Positions 9,262-20,733 of a stretch of DNA of 64,000 bases are shown here, piece after piece. The notes under the pieces are model-generated. The model made no database searches. It was not told where the DNA came from and worked only from the letters and a program-made list of their open reading frames with translations. Position numbers and translations under genes: made by a program. The DNA lies in assembly GCA_023897205.1 (NCBI GenBank), contig JAHWDD010000012.1, positions 1,151,346-1,215,345 of the forward strand. Reading direction: 5' to 3'. The stretch comes from Exophiala sp. HKRS030. Lineage: Eukaryota; Ascomycota; Eurotiomycetes; Chaetothyriales; Herpotrichiellaceae. Every line of letters begins with the position of its first letter. Position 1 is the stretch's first letter.

Positions 9262-11382
9262 TTATGCATTTGTGGGAACAACCCTGTTTGCCGACGTCGC
9301 GGGCGTCCTCTTTTTCGACTCTTGCAACTGTTTCTGCGCATGTCTCTCTCGTGCCAGATCAATTGCAGACTTCTTGGGATGTCCTTCCTGTTTCTGGGGC
9401 CCAGAGCTCGACATCTTCGCGAAGCCGCCGTGTCTATCCTTGGAGATATGCGCCGTCGATTGCTGGTCCTGGCCGGCTTTCTTAGCCACGGCGCGCCACT
9501 CCGCAGGCCGCCTTGTGAACAAATCCATATGCCAATTCCTCCAGACATTCTTGCCAAAAGGATTATTCCTCACTTCGTGCTCCCGAGCAGCAAGTTCTCG
9601 AGCCAGAGTTTCTTTAATGAAATGTAGACCCTCTGTTGCATTGTACAGTCCGTCCGCTACGTAAGAAGATGTTAGATCAAGGGCAAGATCAACAATAAGG
9701 CCATAAAATAGCGGGACGAATCGCCGACGGAAAGCCACGTTCTCCGATGTGGGCGTGATTGCTGTTTGTAAAAGGCGGCTGCTTGCAGGATGTTTGGACA
9801 AGACAGTGATGGTCGTAGGCGAGAGTGTGAGAAGGCTGTTATGTACCAAAGGCGCTGTAGCAGGAGAAGTGAGCAACGACTGTGCCAACAAAGATCCATG
9901 TGTTGACATTGTTGGTTTCTCTTCCTTATCGTCGCCTGGGCCGTGACTCTCAGAAGGTTTATATTCGAGCATGTTTAGAACGAAGTCGTCTCCATTCCCA
10001 TATCCCACCGTCAGAATCTCTGTTAGATCTTGCAGGTTGACGCCACGAACTGCGCAACGCTCCGCTAAAACTTTTATCAAGCCCGTCCGCTTTCTTGAGA
10101 CCAGAGTAGACATTTCAGGTAGCAACAACTCTTTTGCCTCCTGAAGATCATCCTTTCCTAACCTCTCAAGAACCTTGATTGCAACGTAGCTGGCAATGTC
10201 ATTTTTGGCCATGTTGCTGAGCTTAGGTTTGAGAACGTTCTTATAAAGTGGCTTGAATTTCTTTCCAGACAGTTTTTGAACCAGTAATTCAACAAGATGG
10301 GAACCAGTAGGGTCATATATTAGACCGGAGATGAACTTGGCACTCTCTGTATCTTCATCGAGTGCCTCATCCGGCAATAGCTTCTGGTACAAAGTAGAGG
10401 ATTCCGAACCCTTGGACTTCGGGCCTGACAGCTCCAGCTGGAGTAATAGTTGGAGGACAGGATTTCCGGTAGGATGAGTTGCTAAAGCCCGAAGGTAGGT
10501 TGTGTCAAGTGTTGAGATGGCGCTATTGATCAATTGGACCAAAACACCGGCGAAACTCTTCGGTACGACCCGCTTTCCTTCGGCTACCTGGAAGCTCGTT
10601 GTCACAGGAGTGTCAAGCTTTTCCTTTTTCTTACTTGCCAGAACTGCTTTGAGTGATGCATCATCAAGTGGCTGTCCAGATAATACCAGAAACAGAACTC
10701 TGACGGTGTGAGATGCGAATCTATCGGTGAGAAGAAAGCCCATATTGGGTTCAAGTTCCTTTGCCGCGGCTAGGAAGAGTTCTTCCATGGACGGAAGGGT
10801 TTCCTCCTCTTCATCGGCATCTGACTCCAAGTCCTCCTTGCCAACATATTTCGCAGCATTCAAAAATAGTGTTTCACAGCAATGACTGCCGAAGCGATGG
10901 CGAACGAGATATGTCAAATTGCCGAGAAATTTGGTGAAAAGTTTTTGAAGCTGAGAAGGAGTGGATAGCAGGATGATCTTTTCCAAGTATCTCGAGCAGG
11001 ATTGACTGGATGCCACTTTCAATTCTTTACCCTCGGTTTCTCTGTACACGGCTTCGATGAAGAGGGCACGATCTTCCTCAGATTCGAAATCATTGGCGAC
11101 GATCTTGTTGTTGATGTTGGCGTAGTATTCTTGTTCTTGAGGATCCAGAAGCCCGTGGAATTCGGCCTCGAATGGGGGTGCCTGAGTTCCTGGTGCGGGC
11201 TCTAGATCGAAACCAATGTAATCATCGCCAGCATCACCGGTCACTACAATGTCGTTTTGAGCATTTTCGATGTTGTCGTCATCTGACCTGGCTCTTTTGG
11301 ACGGTCTCTCTGGCTGATCTTCGGCCTTTCGCTTTGCCTTCTTCTCCTCTCTTCTACCACGTTTCTTCTTTTCTTGAGGCAT
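9262..11382 (-). CDS. NOP9: Nucleolar protein 9 (Pumilio-repeat ribosome biogenesis factor)
   Basis: Single exon, 706 residues, starting MPQEKKKRGRREEKKAKRK, a Lys/Arg-rich nucleolar targeting region. Nop9 is a Puf-like RNA-binding protein of the 90S pre-ribosome that binds the 20S pre-rRNA near ITS1 and is needed for 18S rRNA maturation. Visible family blocks: a Pumilio-like repeat array from about residue 110 (LEKIILLSTPSQLQKLFTKF, RHRFGSHCCETLF, TDRFASHTVRVLFLVLSG, TGNPVLQLLLQ, IYDPTGSHLVELLVQ, YVAIKVLERL) and the C-terminal GKNVWRNWHMDLFTRRPAEW motif characteristic of Nop9, followed by a basic tail. Length is normal for fungal Nop9. The stop is at 9262 and ATG at 11382 is the only sensible start. 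Confidence 0.95.
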   Translation of the reverse strand: MPQEKKKRGRREEKKAKRKAEDQPERPSKRARSDDDNIENAQNDIVVTGDAGDDYIGFDLEPAPGTQAPPFEAEFHGLLDPQEQEYYANINNKIVANDFESEEDRALFIEAVYRETEGKELKVASSQSCSRYLEKIILLSTPSQLQKLFTKFLGNLTYLVRHRFGSHCCETLFLNAAKYVGKEDLESDADEEEETLPSMEELFLAAAKELEPNMGFLLTDRFASHTVRVLFLVLSGQPLDDASLKAVLASKKKEKLDTPVTTSFQVAEGKRVVPKSFAGVLVQLINSAISTLDTTYLRALATHPTGNPVLQLLLQLELSGPKSKGSESSTLYQKLLPDEALDEDTESAKFISGLIYDPTGSHLVELLVQKLSGKKFKPLYKNVLKPKLSNMAKNDIASYVAIKVLERLGKDDLQEAKELLLPEMSTLVSRKRTGLIKVLAERCAVRGVNLQDLTEILTVGYGNGDDFVLNMLEYKPSESHGPGDDKEEKPTMSTHGSLLAQSLLTSPATAPLVHNSLLTLSPTTITVLSKHPASSRLLQTAITPTSENVAFRRRFVPLFYGLIVDLALDLTSSYVADGLYNATEGLHFIKETLARELAAREHEVRNNPFGKNVWRNWHMDLFTRRPAEWRAVAKKAGQDQQSTAHISKDRHGGFAKMSSSGPQKQEGHPKKSAIDLARERHAQKQLQESKKRTPATSANRVVPTNA

Positions 11383-12097
11383 GCGTAATGATGGACTGGA
11401 CGGACACTATTTAGACGTAGTGTATGATATGATGTGATTCGAGTTACGAATAGTCCAGAGACAGTTTGTTACTACGATCATCGTGGATCAACAAAAGTAC
11501 AAGAAACTTTTGAAAGGTTGGAGAAATTTCTGCCAAGACTTTAAAGCATCCCGCCAATCAGATTCATTCAGCCTTGCCGTTCGCCGCCAACCCAGGCCAC
11601 GATGGTCAAGGCTTTCCAGACTTCTATTCGATCCCCGATATATGCCTCTGGCTGCTACGTACGTAGATCAAGACTATATGACAACTTGTAGGCTTATCTT
11701 TCAAATACTGCATTCGTCATTCCAGAGATCACCAAAACGAGAGGCTTGTTGACGAATCTCTCGTTCTGCCCTTTCGTAGTTTTGCTGCTTGAGCATCAGG
11801 TATAGGCCTGCCGGCTCGGAGAGTATTGTGGAAGCCGAAGATTCCAGTCGTGATCTCTCTGCGGATTCGCGTCGGTAGAGGCATGCTCGGCATAGATCAC
11901 TGACACAGCCGGCTCAAGTACTGCTCTCACTGGCCACGACGATGCCGCTGTTGGGTAGACCGAGAGACCTCATTGTTCGGGTGCCCTTGGGCAGAAGATG
12001 CAGCCCCGTCGGGTCGTCTGTATTGCCATTGCAGAAACCGACAACTATTGCCGCGATGGTTTGTTGTAGATGGCAGTCGTGTAATCCTCCTTCAGTC
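11383..12097. other. Spacer between NOP9 and prefoldin 6
   Basis: NOP9 promoter and prefoldin 6 3' region. Short frames only; nothing recognised. Confidence 0.4.
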
Positions 12098-12166
12098 TCA
12101 TGAACCTCCTTGTTGGGCTGCCAACTGAAGTTTTTGTTGAAGTTGCATAATCTCAATCCTCGTTTT

Positions 12167-12525
12167 TTACGCTTCTTCTTGGATGCCTTTGATCCTTGTT
12201 TCAGTCCTGGCGATTTCCTTTGTGATGAATTCAAGTCTCCCATCGACGGCCGTTGTGGCTTCGAGTTTGTCCTGCTTCAATAAGACGGGGCCGACCAACT
12301 TGTAGATGGCTGCGTCGTCGGCGAGAGAGGCAAACTCTTTTTGTACAGAGAGGTTCTCTTGTTGCTGAGCCTCAAGTCTTTGACGTGCTTCGACGGCAGA
12401 TTGGAGATCTAGATTGGCTGTTAGCAGTGGACTCAGGCTGGCTGGATGTTTTCAATTAGCAGACCATCTTGGAACTTCTGCATTGCCTCCGAGGATGACT
12501 GCAGTTTGGTCCTGTCAGCATCCAT
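12167..12525 (-). CDS. YKE2: Prefoldin subunit 6, ended early by an in-frame TAA
   Basis: Two exons on the minus strand: 12525-12465 and 12408-12167, joined through an intron with a non-consensus GTCTGC donor, a TGCTAAC branch site and a TAG acceptor. The product has 100 residues: MDADRTKLQSSSEAMQ, then KFQDDLQSAVEARQRLEAQQ and a beta-hairpin region IYKLVGPVLLKQDKLEA typical of beta-class prefoldin. Prefoldin 6 is part of the hexamer that hands unfolded actin and tubulin to the CCT chaperonin, cytosolic. The frame stops at TAA (12169-12167), yet the next 22 codons in the same frame, to TGA at 12100-12098, encode KTRIEIMQLQQKLQL..., which matches the usual end of the second coiled-coil helix. 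The normal protein therefore probably ended at 12098. Assignment is firm; the meaning of the TAA is open. Confidence 0.85.
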
Positions 12526-13099
12526 CTTGGGCAAAAGCGTCGAGCGGACAATGGATGTCCCTTCAAGAGTGGTACGGGTGTTGACTGTAATTTTGGAATG
12601 ATTGAAACAACTGAGATGATCTCCAACGCAGGAAGGCGGCTCCCCTCTTGCCCGAAAAGGTGCTAGCGTGTATTGATTACCAGATCCAATTTCGCGGGGC
12701 ATTCGCCGACCGACGTTTGGACTGCCACTCAGAGTCACTACCACCAACTACCACTCAAGTTGACGCTCCAAGTCCATCCACTTCTACCGCTCGCCGCCGC
12801 CTGGTCCATTGTCCCATAGTACTTCTGCTCGCTTTGTCCTCCATCACTACTGTATCTCTTCGCCTTGCTCATCTACTACCTGAACGTCAGGATCGAAGAC
12901 AACAGCCAATCTTCCGCCACTTCTGCGCACCCTTCCATCCTGTGGCCTAGCCATCACAGAGTTACAGCCTATTGTTTAGTCGATTCTCCCACGTATTCCA
13001 AGAAAAGATCAATATCCTACCGTTCCATAGCGCTGGAGAGAGACTCGGTGTCCTCAACCTACACGACACCTCACAACTTCCTCCAGACCGTGCACCATC
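12526..13099. promoter_or_regulatory. Shared divergent promoter, prefoldin 6 / VPS4
   Basis: A 574-bp spacer between the two start codons of divergent genes. It is pyrimidine-rich on the plus strand towards VPS4. No single motif can be assigned with confidence. Confidence 0.5.
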
Positions 13100-14499
13100 A
13101 TGTCCAATACAGACTTCCTCGGCCGGGCTATCAACACAGTCAAAAATGCAATAGAACTAGACACAGCTCAATCTTACGAACAGGCATATCAACAATACTA
13201 TGCTGCTCTTGAACTGTTCATGCTTGCCCTCAAATGGGAAAAGAGTCCCAAGGCCAAAGATACCATTCGCGCAAAGGTCGCAGAGTACATGGATCGGGCG
13301 GAGAAACTGAAAGAGTACATTAGCGCCAATGATTCAAATAACCGCAAAAAGCCTGCTGCAATGGGTGTCAATGGCAAGGCCGTCAATGGTGCAGGAAAAG
13401 GCGAAGCTGGTGACAAAGAGGAGGAAGATGCCGACAGCAAGAAACTACGAGGTCAATTGACCGGCGCTATTCTGACTGATAAGCCAAACGTCAAATGGGA
13501 GGACGTTGCTGGTCTGGAAGGTGCCAAAGAAGCCTTGAAGGAAGCCGTTATCCTACCCATCAAATTCCCGCATTTATTCCAAGGTAAAAGACAACCCTGG
13601 AAAGGAATTCTACTCTACGGTCCCCCCGGAACTGGTAAATCATACCTTGCCAAGGCTGTCGCGACCGAAGCCAACAGTACTTTCTTCAGTGTTTCATCCT
13701 CAGATCTTGTTAGCAAGTGGATGGGTGAATCAGAACGTTTGGTCAAACAATTATTCAATATGGCTCGAGAAAACAAACCTGCAATCATCTTCATCGACGA
13801 AGTCGACGCCCTGTGTGGACCTAGAGGTGAAGGTGAATCTGAAGCTTCTAGACGTATCAAAACAGAATTACTGGTACAAATGGATGGTGTCGGTAAAGAT
13901 TCACGAGGGGTTCTGATTTTGGGAGCGACAAATATTCCTTGGCAACTTGATGCTGCTATTCGAAGACGTTTCCAACGGAGAGTACACATTTCCCTGCCTG
14001 ATAAGCCAGCTCGAATGCGAATGTTTGAGTTAGCCGTGGGAGATACGAAATGTGAATTGTCTCAATCAGATTACAAGACTCTTGCAGATTTGAGTGAGGG
14101 TTATTCCGGAAGTGATATCAGTATTGCTGTTCAGGATGCTCTCATGCAACCAGTCCGCAAAATTCAAACAGCAACCCATTATAAAAAGGTATGTCGTCAT
14201 CCTTGTCCTCGAACTGCCTCCAGCTTCGAAGCATGCATCATCTTCATCAGGTCAATATCCACTAACAAATCAAACAGGTGATAGTCGATTCGGAAGAGAA
14301 ATTAACCCCTTGCTCTCCGGGTGACCCTGGAGCCATGGAAATGACGTGGGTAGATGTCGACTCGGATAAACTGCTCGAGCCACCCCTTGTGGTCAAGGAC
14401 TTTATTCGTGCCATCAAGGGTTCAAGACCTACTGTGTCAGGCGAGGACCTAACGCGGAACTCTGAATGGACCGCCGAATTTGGTAGTGAAGGAGCTTGA
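13100..14499 (+). CDS. VPS4: Vacuolar protein sorting AAA ATPase Vps4
   Basis: Two exons, 13100-14188 and 14278-14499, with a GTATGT...CAG intron; 436 residues. Vps4 is the AAA ATPase that disassembles ESCRT-III polymers at endosomes and other membranes. Seen: an N-terminal MIT domain (about residues 1-75, three helices starting [17 protein letters not shown]), a charged linker, then the AAA core with Walker A GPPGTGKS (about 173-180), Walker [11 protein letters not shown] (about 231-240), the SRH/arginine-finger region [11 protein letters not shown], and a C-terminal helix [14 protein letters not shown]. The conserved beta-domain segment lies after the AAA core, and the intron falls just before its second half. 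Length and all motifs are those of functional Vps4. Confidence 0.97.
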
Positions 14500-15557
14500 T
14501 CTGCTTGGACTTGAAAGTTGACAATGATTTCGTGTTCTTCACAGACACGAGCAGCGTATCTCAGCCTTGGAGGCCGAATATAGGCACGGGAATGGCCATA
14601 GGAACTGCAGCAGCATCATATTCCTCAAATCTCCATCCCAACACTCCAATTCCAATGAAAAAGAGCAACCTTCTCAGAAAGACAAGGAAAACGACCCCTT
14701 GCAAAGAGTTTGCAAAGACACACGCAAGCAAGCAGGCAGGCAGGCAGGCACGTATGTAAATGAATGATCTCAGACGGGCGAATCTCTCAATACAGCAGCG
14801 GCGTTTCTGGCTAGGACGAAGAATAGGAGACTAGGAGATTAGGAAATCATACCGTTTGTTCCAACTTGAAAGTTATATCCTCCCTCTCTCTCTCTATCTC
14901 CACGTGTGTGTTCTAGATTTAGGCCCTCCCTCCCTCCGTCCTTCTCCCCCCCTCCCGGCCCTACCTACCTGCCTGCCTCCCTTGCTTGTTTGCACAAGAC
15001 GAAGTCAAGGCACGCCGCGCCGCGCCACGCCATGCCACACTGCGCCACGCGATGCTACCGCGCCAGCCATGGGGGATGTCACGGATCCGCTCACCCCCGG
15101 GCGCATTTTGTAGATGCTCAGATGCTCGGGTATATACATACGCGGTCTGAGAACTAGATACCATTCTGTGAGATAGAGTAGAGAGGGAAGAGAATACAGA
15201 GTACAGAGTACATCGGATATTTTCATTGGCGTGGGTTGGCGCCAGGCTGCGTGGCGGTGTCTTAGATTTTAGATATCAGATTTTACGTCTGCTACCTTTC
15301 GTTCACTCGCCAACTCGTCATTCGTTACTTGTGCAAGAGGAAATGGTTGAACTGTTTCCTGTATCTGGACACTAAGTATGGCCTGCAGGGCAAATGATCA
15401 ATCAACTGCATTTGCGATATTGAAAATACATTGTAAGAAACAAATCTAACGCTAATCCAAGCAAATGGTTGGTCGTGCAGATCATTCAATCATTCAATGT
15501 CGCCAAGTCTTAATATCTCATGGCTCGCTAAAATATCATATCTCCCAACATTATCCT
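14500..15557. other. Low-complexity intergenic region, VPS4 / F-box gene
   Basis: Convergent 3' regions. It contains a GCAG/GCAAG simple repeat (14724-14750), CT-rich and C-rich tracts (14880-14960) and a CGC-rich imperfect repeat (15010-15065). No gene seen. Confidence 0.5.
14724..14750. repeat. GCAAG/GCAGG simple tandem repeat
   Basis: A run of tetranucleotide units in the VPS4 3' spacer, seen directly. Confidence 0.8.
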
Positions 15558-18500
15558 TCAAGGATACAAATAACCCTTCTCGAAGTAGTTTCCATACATG
15601 TCAACCACACCCGTTCTTCCCTTGGGAGTAGGGTTTCTCACAACTTTGATTTCACCTTTCCAATGCCCTTCGATGAATTTCATGTCCAGGTCAGAATCAC
15701 TGACTCCATTTACACCTGGCCTAGATACTGGAGGTTGTGCTGCCAACGGAACATTTGAGGACTGTGTCCGACGTTGTGTCGTCGCAGAAGTTGCTCCATC
15801 ATCGAAACCATAGCCGTAGCCTCTTGGCCCATCAGGAGGTGTTGATCTCGCCGAGCCAGTAGGGTGACCGTTAGCCACGCCATTCCCCGAATTTTTCTTT
15901 GCAAGTCGATACCTGATCACTTCATCTTCATACGCCTTCTTGCGTTCCTTTCTCCACGCTGCAAGTTCCGAGATAACGTCCGTCTTTTCTTCTTCTGGTT
16001 CCTCTTCCTTTGGTGGGGCAGAGACAGGTGTTGATCTGGGGACAAGTCTAGCTTGTTTGAATTCTGGGGATACCGCTCCTCCATGCATTTCCGACACAAC
16101 ATGTCTTGAATTGTCATTGTGACTCAAATATCCACTTCGTTGACTCTCATTGCTCGGCCTTCGGTTTCTACCCAAAGGAAGATTTCTTGGGCTCTTCAAA
16201 TTTCCATAGTTCATACTGAATGGGCTGAGTGTTCCATGGTGCCCGCCGTACATACTGCCACGTGGACTGCTGGAGCCACTATCGAGCGCCCCTGAGCCAC
16301 TGTCATCTGTACTCAGCAAAATTTTATCATCGAAATGTGCTGTAGGGAAGTATTTCTCAGGATCGTGCTGATAGATTCCACACTCGTCTTGCTCCTCCCC
16401 TTCGGCGCCGAAGAAAGAGAAGTCGTTCTCGGCTGCAGACCAGAGTGCTTCCGAGTCTTTGTCGCCAGTAGAGGATTTCGACATACTGACACGCTGTCTT
16501 GTGTGATGCCAACTTCGCTGTTGTGCCTCGGCTTGTTTGAGTCCTGGCTGTTCCATTTCCAACACAATTGTAGTTAATGCAAACAAAGATCTAGCATGCT
16601 CAGCTTCGGCCATGTGACGTGCACGACCAGGTGGTAAGGAATAATCGGTGCGAGCAAGTAGGTGAGAGAGTGCGGATTCGTCAGCGCAAGCCGTAATGAA
16701 TGCCTTAAGAGCAGCAACAAGATTAGAAGACTTGGGAACTTTGGCTGGAACATTGGTCAAAATTAAAGTCCGTAAGTTGGGTAAGAGGGATGGATGAAGG
16801 AAACTAAGGTTTTGTGCTGAAAACTTGGGTATTCCTTTACCAGGTTGATTGGGTTTCAGGGGAATACCGGACGGCCGTTTTGCGAGGAGAGACTCAATCC
16901 GTGCTTGTCGTTGAACATTAAATGATGGTGTTGAAGAGGTTGGGGAAAGCCCATTCTGTTTCGTAGATTTTGGGACGGAGCCAGAAGTATCATGAGATGG
17001 CTGATGGTTTTGGTCTGAGATAGGTGGTGGCGGAGGTGGGACTGTAGGTACGGTAGCAGCGGTGACTGATGGCTGTTGTCCATTCTGTGCGCCGAGCATT
17101 GGCTGGAAATTGCCAATTGTGGTGCCAATTCCTGGGTGTGCTGTCATGGGAGATACAGGTGACAAGAGTGATCGGACAGTACTGTGGGTTCCTGTCTCGT
17201 CTGAGATCTCTGAATCAGCTATGGTGTGATGATCGCCATCATGCTCGTGCTCGTGAACATGATCGTCCACCACTTCGGGGCATAAGGGCCTTCTCCTTTT
17301 ATAGGACTGTGCTGCTCAGTGACAGATTGAGTTTCTTCCGGTTTATCACCAACAGGTGGACTGAGAGCAAAGTAAATCATGTCACCAACCAGTTCCTGTC
17401 TTGGCTGTGCAGGCGTAGCGTCAAGTTCGAATATTTGGTCATTGGATGGCAATTCTACAGCATAGTGTGCTGGCGCAGGAGCTTCCACTATCTGTCTGGG
17501 TTCTGAAGGCAGCTCAGGTACAATGGATTGCGATCCAACAAGTTCGACTACTGAGCCCTTGGGTTGTGGGATCTCCTTGGGTACATCTAATTTGGCAGAA
17601 ATCAAGGCGTGGTCGACACGCAAATAGGTCAAATTTTTGCTTGCCGAATTCGCAAGGACTGGAATGAGCTTTTCAGCACCAGGAAACCTAACCTCATCTA
17701 TATATCCCGTTTCGGAATATGGAGAAATGGTTCGTGCGATGGTCTTGACAGTATCCACGGTTCCACCGTCGAGTATGTGAAGCCGTTCGGATTTGAGCAA
17801 ACTAGATAACCCTTCGACAGACAAGCGATTTCCTGAAATGTACAAATGTGTCAAGCCACGATGGGGGATGTCTTCAAAGGCAAGTCTGCCAGTGAGAGGT
17901 TTGGTCAATTGTTTGAGAAGCTCATGATCGAGTTCTTCGCTCCTCAATGTATCCAGGCTGAAGAAATCCGGACCAGGGGCCATACCGACTGGCCAATCTT
18001 CGACATTGAGAGAATTGGAGAAGGCTGCATCAGAAGGAAGGAAGCAAGCTTGCATCAACGACCGGACGGCCATGTCGGACAGGAGATTGTCTCTGAGATC
18101 CAATAACCGTACTCGAATGCCGATAGCATTAGCCAACACTTCAGCTTCTCCATCTTTCATCCCAACGCCTCTCAGTTTCAAAACTTGTAGGTCCTGTTGA
18201 TGCGCCAGAGAAGCCAGAACAGTAGCATCCCTAGCTGGGGTAGTATAGGAGAGGTCCAGGTAGACCAGATGTGGGAAGCGCGGTAATGCGACGGTGAGAC
18301 CAATAGAGGTTGTGTTGCGCTCATTGGAGGCCAACAACAATTTCAGCCCAAACACCGGTAATATATTTTCTTCATCTTGCGACAACCTTCTATTGACACT
18401 GGTAGACCTTAGAGCAATCAGACTATGATGGTCGAAGAATGGAAGACTCGTGACGATGAGGGATTGTAGATTGGGTAAATACTCGAGGACTTCGCGCAAC

Positions 18501-18814
18501 CATGTGGGATGAGGTCCGCCATAGATCTCACCAAGGGCAGGCGGTAGATGGAGAGTATGAGTGAGGCCACGAGTACTGAGTCTTGCCTTTCGAAGGGAAC
18601 GTTTGAAGCGTGTCAGGGCGACATAGACTGCGTCGTTGGCGATGCCGAAATGTGAGGCCGGGTCACCCCAGAGGAAAGGCACAAAGATGGAGTACCATTT
18701 GCGTGAGACCAGGCAGGCTGAACAGAGGTCACTAGAGGGAATCCAGGGTGCAATGACGGTCCATGCCTCACGGCTGATGGCGCTCTCGTATGAAGGCGGC
18801 ACATCGGGTTTCAT
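15558..18814 (-). CDS. F-box / leucine-rich-repeat-like protein, about 1,070 residues
   Basis: Two long minus-strand frames that read as one gene. The 5' part (18814-17354) starts MKPDVPPSYESAISREAW and has an F-box-like segment (VIAPWIPSSDLCSACLVSRKWYS... about residues 20-50) and LRR-like repeats (LVYLDLSY, LQVLKLRGVGM, VRLLDLRDNLL, LTHLYISGNRL). The 3' part (17306-15558) is low-complexity, Pro/Ser-rich, with a His-rich start (HVHEHEHDGDHH), and ends in a conserved-looking block GHWKGEIKVVRNPTPKGRTG... before the stop. F-box proteins recruit substrates to SCF ubiquitin ligases; the PPSY near the N-terminus could bind a WW domain. The joint is uncertain: either a 47-nt intron 17353-17307 (weak GTTGGT donor, CAG acceptor, phase fits) or a one-base loss in the A-run near 17298-17301. 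The start at 18814 is chosen over an upstream in-frame ATG at 18838. Confidence 0.72.
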
Positions 18815-20733
18815 GTTGGTAGGATAAAGTATAAACACGATCTCATGATGACTTGGGGAATTCGCGGGGTTTCTAGGTGTTGGTTCTCTGAGTGCTGTTA
18901 ACTTAGAGGAGGTCGGTAAAGGTAAAGCGCATATCTGGTAAAGCAGAGATGTTTAAGATTGTCTAAAGGGGTCTGTAGAAGATATGGAAAGGCATTGACG
19001 AAAAGGAGGACTGATGCGCAAGGCAATTATGGTGGATGGAGGGAAAGCACGCCAGGCAGTCGTCACTTCCATTTGAACCTGGGGAAGGAATCAGGCAAAG
19101 AGGAAGAGCGCCGCGGGATGGGATCTGGGATGTGCACGTGCGCCTTCTAGCCAAGCAAAGAGCGACAGTGCCATCAATGTCACCAAGATGTGATTTGTCC
19201 CTCGTTTCTTGATTGTCCTACACTAGAAATGGACAGATGATCATACTACCAACGAGGACGGTAGATCATCTGCCATGTCCAAATGTATGGGTTTCCGCTC
19301 CGAGTACGAAGACAAGGCAGATTTCCTTGATCAACAGGTCAGAGGCAGAAGAGGCGTGGAGGGACCATCTTCCTGCTATTAATAGTCCCCACATCTCTTG
19401 GCACAGAAAGTACAATATGGTGCACGTGATCTTTCACCAACTACAACTCAAAGTCGACCTACCTATCACAGAGGTTGGCAGCGAATTGCCATTGCTTGAA
19501 TCCTGTTGCCTGGATGATCTGGCTGGAAGAGACAGAACAGCAATATGGATACACATATGTAGAGTCCTCAACCATCCGCCGCGAGTGGATGGAGAGACAA
19601 ATGTATTGCGTTAGATCATTGGAGCCTTTGAACTATCGACATCCATCGCGAGAAGCGATGTTCCCGGAGAACATAGTATCGGCAGAAGAATATGTCCTAA
19701 ACCCGTCGTCCATATTCGTAGAAAGTATAAATAAATCAAGGCACTGAACAATGCTATGTGGTAAGCTCAGGATAGACGAGTCTGGGCCTCATAGGTTGTT
19801 TGAAGTGAGATCGTGTCCCAAATGCTATGATGTCATGAAGCTAGTCAAATCACAAAATCCATCGTGGATAACGAGTAGGTAGTGAATTTGAATCAGGCGT
19901 GGAAAGTACCGGCTACCTTGTGATCGTGGTCGAGCGTCGTCGTGATGGTCCAGGCCGAGGTCGTGAGGCGAGCGAGTAGCTCCGAGGCTTTTTCCCTGTC
20001 CGAGTATCAAGCTGCATAGCCACACCAACCAACTTGCCTCAGCCACAGCTATGTTAGCCACTAGCCACGTTAGCCTATACCACTCACGACCATTCCAGCT
20101 GAGTTGACGGGTGAGCGTGGGTCCGTGACACATATCCGGTGAACAATGCAGATTTCCTCCTCCTCCGTGGATGGAGTAATTATGGAGAGGGTCGGGGTTG
20201 GCATATTCTGCTGCAACTCATTCCTAGGTTGTTGACGCGCTTCGCTAATTTGGAACATTTTTTCTAATCCCAGGGGCAAGGCTTGCTATACAACGAGAGA
20301 CTGCCTAGCTTTGCAAGAACTCTTTTTTCTCCGTGTGATGCGAGTTGCATTCGATCATCACCTCAGAAGTCATCATCTAAGATGGCACATACACGCTTAA
20401 CACATAAACACGTGAGGCCGAGGTGAACCACTTGTGGAGATTAAGCTGTCCAGCGAGGCTTGATCATTTACGTGATACCAAGTCATTGCACAACTTCTTG
20501 CACAAGTATCCGACTCGGGTCGGCTCCGATTACTCTCATTGAGATTGAAACTCCTTTTGATCTCGATTTTAACAAAGGTTCCATGAAGATGCGTTTGACC
20601 AAACCAATCATTTCCAACGACAAGAACTTTGTCATCGCCAAGTATCCAAATCATTCGCGTTCTCACACATCACAGCATGAAACGGGTCCAATGCCCTCGG
20701 GGTATCCATTAATTTTCCTTTCCTTCTCCATCT
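18815..20733. other. Intergenic region, F-box gene / metacaspase
   Basis: About 1.9 kb with short frames on both strands, the longest about 130 codons (19213-19614, plus) but with no family resemblance or codon pattern that convinces me. Probably the F-box promoter and metacaspase 3' UTR. Confidence 0.45.

Noticed and set aside
9152..9664. Cys-rich plus-strand frame
   Set aside because: It lies entirely opposite NOP9, which has clear Pumilio-repeat coding sequence; this is a shadow frame.
12167..12180. A 12-nt intron removing the prefoldin 6 TAA (GTAAAAAACGAG)
   Set aside because: Far below any known fungal intron length.
19213..19747. Overlapping plus-strand frames of 90-133 codons in the F-box/metacaspase spacer
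   Set aside because: No recognisable domain, no conserved splice sites and no codon pattern beyond chance.
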